DNA of 64,000 bases from Nematostella vectensis. Its lineage: Eukaryota > Cnidaria > Anthozoa > Actiniaria > Edwardsiidae. How positions within the stretch are numbered: the first letter of the stretch is position 1; every line of letters begins with the position of its first letter. The stretch lies in contig NC_064047.1 in NCBI RefSeq assembly GCF_932526225.1, positions 2,913,501 to 2,977,500 of the forward strand. Direction: 5' to 3'. The position numbers were made by a program, and so were the translations under genes. Shown here piece by piece: positions 58,701 through 64,000 of the stretch. The notes below the pieces were generated by a model that made no database searches, was not told the origin of the DNA, and saw only the letters and a list, made by a program, of their open reading frames with translations.

Positions 58701-61657
58701 AGAAAGTTAGCCAATAAGCATGACGTGAGAATCACAATTTGATAGTTAGGGACTAGAAGGATTAGGTACTCAAGCATTTCTTTGTCTTTGATTGGCTAGT
58801 GAAATTCTTGTCACTCACAAACAAAAAGTTTCTCACATCCTCATTGGTTTACTTCGCAAAGCTGTCACTGTAGCCATGGTAACATGCATCTCACTGTAAG
58901 GTCATTGGCTTACTTCACAAAGCTGTCCCTGTAGCCATGGTAACATGCATCTCACTGTAAGGTCATTGGCTTACTTCACAAAGCTGTCACTGTAGCCATG
59001 GTAACATGCATCTCACTGTAAGGTCATTGGTTTACTTCACAAAGCTGTCACTGTAGCCATGGTAACATGCATCTCACTGTAAGGTGATTGGCTTACTTCA
59101 CAAAGCTGTCACTGTAGCCATGGTAACATGCATCTCACTGTAAGGTCATTGGCTTACCTTACAAAGCTGTCACTGTAGCCATGGTAACATGCATCTCACT
59201 GTAAGGTCATTGGCTTACTTCGCAAAGCTGTCCCTGTAGCCATGGTAACATGCATCTCACTGTAAGGTCATTGGCTTACTTCACAAAGCTGTCACTGTAG
59301 CCATGGTAACATGCATCTCACTGTAAGGTCATTGGCTTACTTCACAAAGCTGTCAATGTAGCCATGGTAGCATACATCTCACTGTAAGGTCATTGGCTTA
59401 CTTCACAAAGCTGTCACTGTAGCCATGGTAGCCTGCATCTCACTGTAAGGTCATTCATTGGCTTACTTCACAAAGCTGTCACTGTAGCCATGGTGACATG
59501 CATCTCACTGTAAGGTCATTGGCTTACTTCACAAAGCTGTCAATGTAGCCATGGTAGCATACATCTCACTGTATGGTCATTGGCTTACTTCACAAAGCTG
59601 TCACTGTAGCCATGGTAGCATGCATCTCACTGTAAGGTCATTGGCTTACTTCACAAAGCTGTCACTGTAGCCATGGTAACATGCATCTCACTGTAAGGTC
59701 ATTGGCTTACTTCACAAAGCTGTCAATGTAGCCATGGTAGCATGCATCTCACTGTAAGGTCATTGGCTTACTTCACAAAGCTGTCACTGTAGCCATGGTA
59801 GCATACATCTCACTGTAAGGTCATTGGCTTACTTCACAAAGCTGTCACTGTAGACATGGTAGCATACATCTCACTGTAAGGTCATTGGCTTACTTCACAA
59901 AGCTGTCACTGTAGCCATGGTAGCCTGCATCTCACTGTAAGGTCATTGGCTTACTTCACAAAGCTGTCACTGTAGCCATGGTAACATGCATCTCACTGTA
60001 TGGTCATTGGCTTACTTCACAAAGCTGTCACTGTAGCCATGGTAACATGCATCTCACTGTAAGGTCATTGGCTTACTTCACAAAGCTGTCACTGTAGCCA
60101 TGGTAACATGCATCTCACTGTATGGTCATTGGCTTACTTCACAAAGCTGTCACTGTAGCCATGGTAGCATGCATCTCACTGTATGGTCATTGGCTTACTT
60201 CACAAAGCTGTCACTGTAGCCATGGTAACATGCATCTCACTGTAAGGTCATTGGCTTACTTCACAAAGCTGTCACTGTAGCCATGGTAACATGCATCTCA
60301 CTGTATGGTCCTTTTCTTTGTGAGGGATTTTAAAAACCAGCAAAAAAAACTCCTTTTTCTCATCTTTCGACTTGAACCAGTGACATTTAAAAAACTCAAA
60401 AGAACTTGGACCTGCATCCGCAGTATTTCTTTTTGCAATAAAAGACCCTTTGAACGGTCACAGTTTTTTAAGCAATGGAGCTCTTTGAAAGTTAAAAGAA
60501 TACTCAAAGTCATTGCATTCTTATCTTTTAGTACACTTTATATTGGCTCCATGGAGCATTTTTTTTACTCAATCTAATTTGTTAGCACTAGAAAAATCCA
60601 ACCTTGTTCTGTAAATTTTTCTTTTTGCAGCCAAGGCATTTGACCCTGCCACTCATTTTGGCACCCTACCAGAGCTAATGAACAGGACTTACAATAGACC
60701 AAGCATAGACACACTCAAAACGAGTCAGGTTACAGCCCCTGTCGATGAACAGTCTCTTAAGGTACACAGACCTAAGTTATGGTTTCCAACGACAACAGAA
60801 TGTATGCCCTGCTAAATATGGCACCAGTACTGTAGTACAATTAGTGTTAAGAAAAGTGACCAAACTGATGAACCCAGAAATGCTCAACCCCTTGATCCTG
60901 CCCCTTCCCCTAACCAACAAATCAAATACATGATTTTCACCTCAAATAGCCAGTTTTGGATCTTATATCTGGCTTTTAGCAGTTATTGAACTGTGCCAAG
61001 GATAACAGGAGTTGCAATCAGATGAGAGGCATTTGTTTCCTGGTGCCAGAGTCTTTATTGTTTTTTTTAATCTTTAGAAAATTGAGAGACAAAGGAATCG
61101 TCAGTATGAGGAACTCAAGCAAAGGATAGAGAGAAAAGAGAAGATGCAGACCCTTACGGAGAAACTGCAACTTGAAAAGCATCTGATGGTAGGTATTCTA
61201 TTATTAGTTAACATAAATATTTTTGTAAAAGATTAATTGGTAAATGAATTTCCCTAAATATTAATCAAGAAATACACTGTATGACAGCTTTTGCCCAATG
61301 CTTGATGCTTCTTTTAAATATGTCGAAATATAACAAAATTCACATAAGTTCATTTGAACTGCCCCCCTCCCTCACACTTTTACAGAAATCTCCACTACTC
61401 CCCCTTTATAGTATATGACCCATTAAAAAACTGTGCTTTATAATTATAAAGAATTGAGCCCACAACATTTGATACAATGATAAGATGAACTGAGCTCAGT
61501 GGAACTACGGTATACTTTTAGACTTCTGAAGTGCCAAATCTACTATTACTATTTGCCTGCTACTTATCTTTAGGGTAAAGGCCCCAGAGTAAAAGTCAAG
61601 GATGCAACCGATGACCAGCCAGCAGTCTACAGATGGAAGAAGAAGCGCAGAAAGTAG
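55752..61657 (+). CDS. UTP11: UTP11, U3 snoRNP / SSU processome protein, 8 exons
   Basis: Nucleolar small-subunit processome component needed for 18S rRNA maturation. Exons: 55752-55811, 56117-56178, 57069-57171, 58129-58239, 58541-58637, 60631-60761, 61078-61188, 61574-61657. Phases join to 252 aa (human 253). Landmarks: MSAFAKAKKSYQKNHKERGQ at the start, HLGLLEKHKDYVLRARDYHKK, KNPDEFYFKM, DGVHHVKQGKQHTADQLKLM, KKIERLQASLHLL, FDPATHFGTLPEL, YNRPSIDTL and RWKKKRRK at the end. It is highly basic and largely helical, as usual for the family. A polyadenylation signal lies about 80 bp past the stop. Introns hold a hAT-like MITE and two minisatellites. Confidence 0.96.
56390..56500. repeat. AATAAGCGCCCCC words
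   Basis: Three AATAAGCGCCCCC-type words within 110 bp in UTP11 intron 2; probably a decayed dispersed repeat. Confidence 0.4.
56561..56848. mobile_element. 288-bp hAT-type MITE with perfect 8-bp TSD
   Basis: Ends near TACCTGTAGGCTTTGATAG are inverted over about 65 bp. ATTCAAAG flanks both sides (56553-56560 and 56849-56856). It contains an AAGATGGCGGCCGGG word like the NUP43 start region. Intron 2 of UTP11. Confidence 0.85.
57182..57462. repeat. ~45-bp minisatellite, 6 copies
   Basis: Unit CATCATTCAGCCTGCCCCCA then TCTCACATCCACACATGTTTCTGGAA, starting directly after the exon 3 donor in UTP11 intron 3. Confidence 0.93.
58843..60309. repeat. 61-bp minisatellite, 23 X-box-like units
   Basis: Unit with TTGGCTTACTTCACAAAGCT, GTCACTGTAGCCATGGTAAC and ATGCATCTCACTGTAAGGTC in UTP11 intron 5. 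I count 23 GTAGCCATGG-type cores; 14 keep the full GTAGCC-AT-GGTAAC, which fits the RFX X-box consensus GTNRCC(N0-3)RGYAAC. The others mostly have GGTAGC. Confidence 0.95.
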
Positions 61658-61737
61658 AACTGCTATAGTTATATGGAATGTATTTATCTCTCATGTGTAC
61701 TGAATGTCACATGGTTTGACAAGGGGTACCATAAGGG

Positions 61738-61743
61738 AATAAA
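61738..61743 (+). terminator. UTP11 polyadenylation signal
   Basis: AATAAA about 80 bp past the UTP11 TAG. Confidence 0.7.
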
Positions 61744-62983
61744 AAGCTTTGGAAGCTTACTCTGTAAGAGAAGCAAATAAGTCTGTTCCTGGCTTTAGCC
61801 GGTAGTAGGGGGAGTGGGGAAATGCCTTCTAGTGCTGGGAGACCATATGGAAGAGAATATTCTCTCCCTACCCAGAAAACATAGGAATGTTTGAATCCTT
61901 TCTAATGGATGGACAAACAGACAGACATCTCAACCATTCTACTTTTTTATCTGTCTAGTAAATACTTAGACTACAGTATATCAGGGTCTGCCCGTGGCTG
62001 TATTAACACATTTTTGCACCCTTTTTTATTTCTTGTAGACAACATAAAATAAAGAACAGAAATGTGCTCCCAGTATTACATTTGTTGTGCCTATCTGGCG
62101 CGTAAACAATCAAAAATCGATATCCATGTACATTCATCCCCAGACTTCCACCGGCCATGGGGTCGCGCGATGATAGCTTTTCTCTCGCTTGTGTTTATCG
62201 CCGACGGGCTTCCTGTTTGCTTCAGTGGCGCGCGAAGCGAAGGTGGCGGTGCGAGCACGGCTTCTGACGCGGGGTCGCTCTGCTTTGTTGACGTCAAGAC
62301 GCGCGAAAAACTTATCCATTTTGGCGCGAGTTTCCTTTTCGTGTTGGTCCTGGATTAAAGTATTTTCAATGTTAAACTCGCATCACACATTACCGCGTAG
62401 GTTTTTATCATTGGATACCCGACAAGGAAAATCAAACAAATGACGCGTGAAACTGCAGGCTAGAGAAGACGCGTTATAATTATAGACATGTGACAACGTG
62501 ACCGATAACACATGACGCATTAATAACAAGTAACACCAGAGACTGACAAATGAACCAATACATATTAGTATACGGTCACCACCAACACCTGCAGCTTCAT
62601 GATTGACACTATGGCCATATCACGTTACCTAAGAAAGGGAGATCGCTTGTACCAATGGTTGACAAGTTAAACCAGACAACCCTGCGCTCACTTCAAGACA
62701 CCCCATACATACGCAACGTTACACAGCCAATAGGCGACTGGCACTGTGTCACGTGATTTTTTTGGTGTCAAACTTGCATGCTTCCCAGCTTTTAGTGGCA
62801 AAATAGCAACAACAAAAAGCTATTCAGCTTACGGATCCGACAAACCGTTTTTATGTAGCTCTCTGAAGGTGCAGCCATTTCTGTGTTTTTGGCGTGATTT
62901 TCCACTCAAAATGTCACGTGATCGCTTAGTGCGAGTCGCCTATTGTCACGTAACAAGAGACCATGGTCTCTTGCACGTAAACA
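61744..62983. other. Intergenic or 3' intron sequence; no gene seen
   Basis: The right part (62740-63007) is the first intron sequence after the donor of the minus-strand gene at right. A GC-rich patch with GCGCGC words lies at 62160-62330. No exon of either neighbour could be recognised. Confidence 0.45.
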
Positions 62984-63002
62984 CTACACGCTCATCACGT
63001 GA
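62749..63002. promoter_or_regulatory. Three TCACGTGA palindromes and a 20-bp perfect palindrome
   Basis: TCACGTGA at 62749-62756, 62914-62921 and 62995-63002: E-boxes of the USF/MITF-TFE (CLEAR) type. CAAGAGACCATGGTCTCTTG at 62954-62973 is a perfect palindrome. Confidence 0.5.
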
Positions 63003-63007
63003 CATAC

Positions 63008-64000
63008 CTTGACGTCTTGCTGGAAAGCAGTTCCTTTCACCATCATACTTGTGACAGGGTGAGTGTCCGGTTTGTCTGGGGCTGGTCGTCTCCTGCTGCC
63101 CCCGTCAGATTTTCTTTTCTCTTCTTTTTTAGCATCTCTTTTTGGCATTTGAGCTAGCACGGGCTGTACAGTAGAAAGTTTCAGGCGTGCTCTGCTGTTT
63201 ATCGACCGCTGACCGTGCCTTGATATGCTTCGCAGGTTCCGTTTATGGCTGCCATGAACTGTCTTGTTGGACTCACCATGTGAACCCTGGGTGTTACCAG
63301 TCCCATCAGAGTCAATTGCGCTTCTACCATTGCACACAAAATGTGAATGGATCTCGGATTCAGCATCATGAGGAGAGTGTCTCGATTTCCTCGCCTCTAG
63401 AGATTCCCACGATGCCGTCTTTTCATAAGGAGTATTGACCCTTGCAATCACCTCTGGGGGTAGCTCCTCCGTACTCAGAAACACATCAATATCGTACGTT
63501 TTAATATATTCCGCACTAGAATACCCCTTCTCAACAGCCGAATTAAGCCGTGTGTCAAGAAGATGTGCGTGGGGCCTGGGTTCTAACTGAGCCTCACTCG
63601 CATGGTGCATATGCTGACTTGATTTTTCCTGTCTTTTGATCCGCCTCGAAGGTGATCTCCAGAAAATCTTTTTCTCGTCGTTCGAGCTTGTGATAATCCC
63701 GTGTATCTTTGGGTCGGGCTTATTTATGAATGATTCCCCAATGTCATCGGTTATCCCTCTATGCAGACCACCATTCATGAGCTCAAATTTCGTTATGGAC
63801 TCCGTTGAGGTCCCTTGACGACAAAGTAATCTCTCATCCGCACAAGACAACGATTTACTCTTCTTCAGGTTATTGAAACCAATCTCTCCGACGGCGTCAC
63901 TAAGCTTCAAAAAATCTTCCACGGAGCCTCCCGACGAGGTGTCCGCACTTCGGATATCTTTCGGTACAAACACTTCGTAGTTTTCCAACAGCACTTGAAG
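63008..64000 (-). CDS. Unrecognised gene, partial large exon
   Basis: A frame open from the right edge of the window (about 330 residues) to a donor, GACGTCAAG|GTATGT, at 63008. Without splicing it would stop after eight more codons, at 62984. The protein is polar and low in predicted structure, rich in Ser, Arg, Lys and His. Visible stretches are YEVFVPKDIRSADTSSGG, EYIKTYDIDVFLSTEELPPE and a basic PKRDAKKEEKRKSDGGSRRR before PVTSMMVKGTAFQQDVK. No domain recognised. A cytoplasmic scaffold-like protein is possible but not shown. No further exon was identified downstream. Confidence 0.6.

Noticed and set aside
58843..60309. CRISPR-like or centromere-type array
   Set aside because: Head-to-tail 61-bp units without spacers, confined to one intron.

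Overview
The window looks like animal nuclear DNA, most likely from a cnidarian. An anthozoan such as the sea anemone Nematostella vectensis is my best guess, an inference from gene content and style and not from a search. The grounds are spliceosomal introns with GT-AG borders, single-copy animal housekeeping genes, two intronless rhodopsin-class receptors, a U1 snRNA gene, and a heavy load of short TIR elements, SINEs and minisatellites. Exons were joined by hand by requiring GT-AG borders, matching phases and agreement with known families.

Layout. (1) 162-15380 (+): the C-terminal part of SUPT3H, with its 5' end outside the window. Its large fifth intron in this window holds two intronless GPCR genes on the opposite strand (7333-6404 and 9401-8475), each followed by the same 52-bp minisatellite. 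Its last intron holds an EXO1-like exon fragment. (2) 18017-16255 (-): a two-exon secreted protein with a TATA box. (3) 19705-26553 (+): an 11-exon D-threonine-aldolase-type PLP enzyme with a 1.3-kb GATGGT repeat in an intron. (4) 27983-37229 (+): RIOX2/MINA, a JmjC ribosomal oxygenase carrying an unusually long charged insertion; a U1 snRNA gene lies in its sixth intron. (5) 37549-41367: intergenic and rich in transposon remnants. (6) 41368-42141 (+): a small bHLH protein. (7) 48978-43695 (-): a MATCAP/KIAA0895-type tyrosine carboxypeptidase, with a minisatellite built from its own exon end and 5' splice site. (8) 55398-50227 (-): NUP43, head to head with (9) 55752-61657 (+): UTP11, the two starts 353 bp apart. 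(10) 64000-63008 (-): a partial, unrecognised gene running off the right edge.

The genes form no operon or single pathway. Several serve core nuclear functions: SAGA transcription (SUPT3H), ribosome biogenesis (UTP11, RIOX2), the nuclear pore (NUP43) and splicing (U1). Most of the unusual structure lies in introns, where tandem arrays have captured functional motifs (5' splice sites, RFX X-box-like sites, receptor C-terminal codons).
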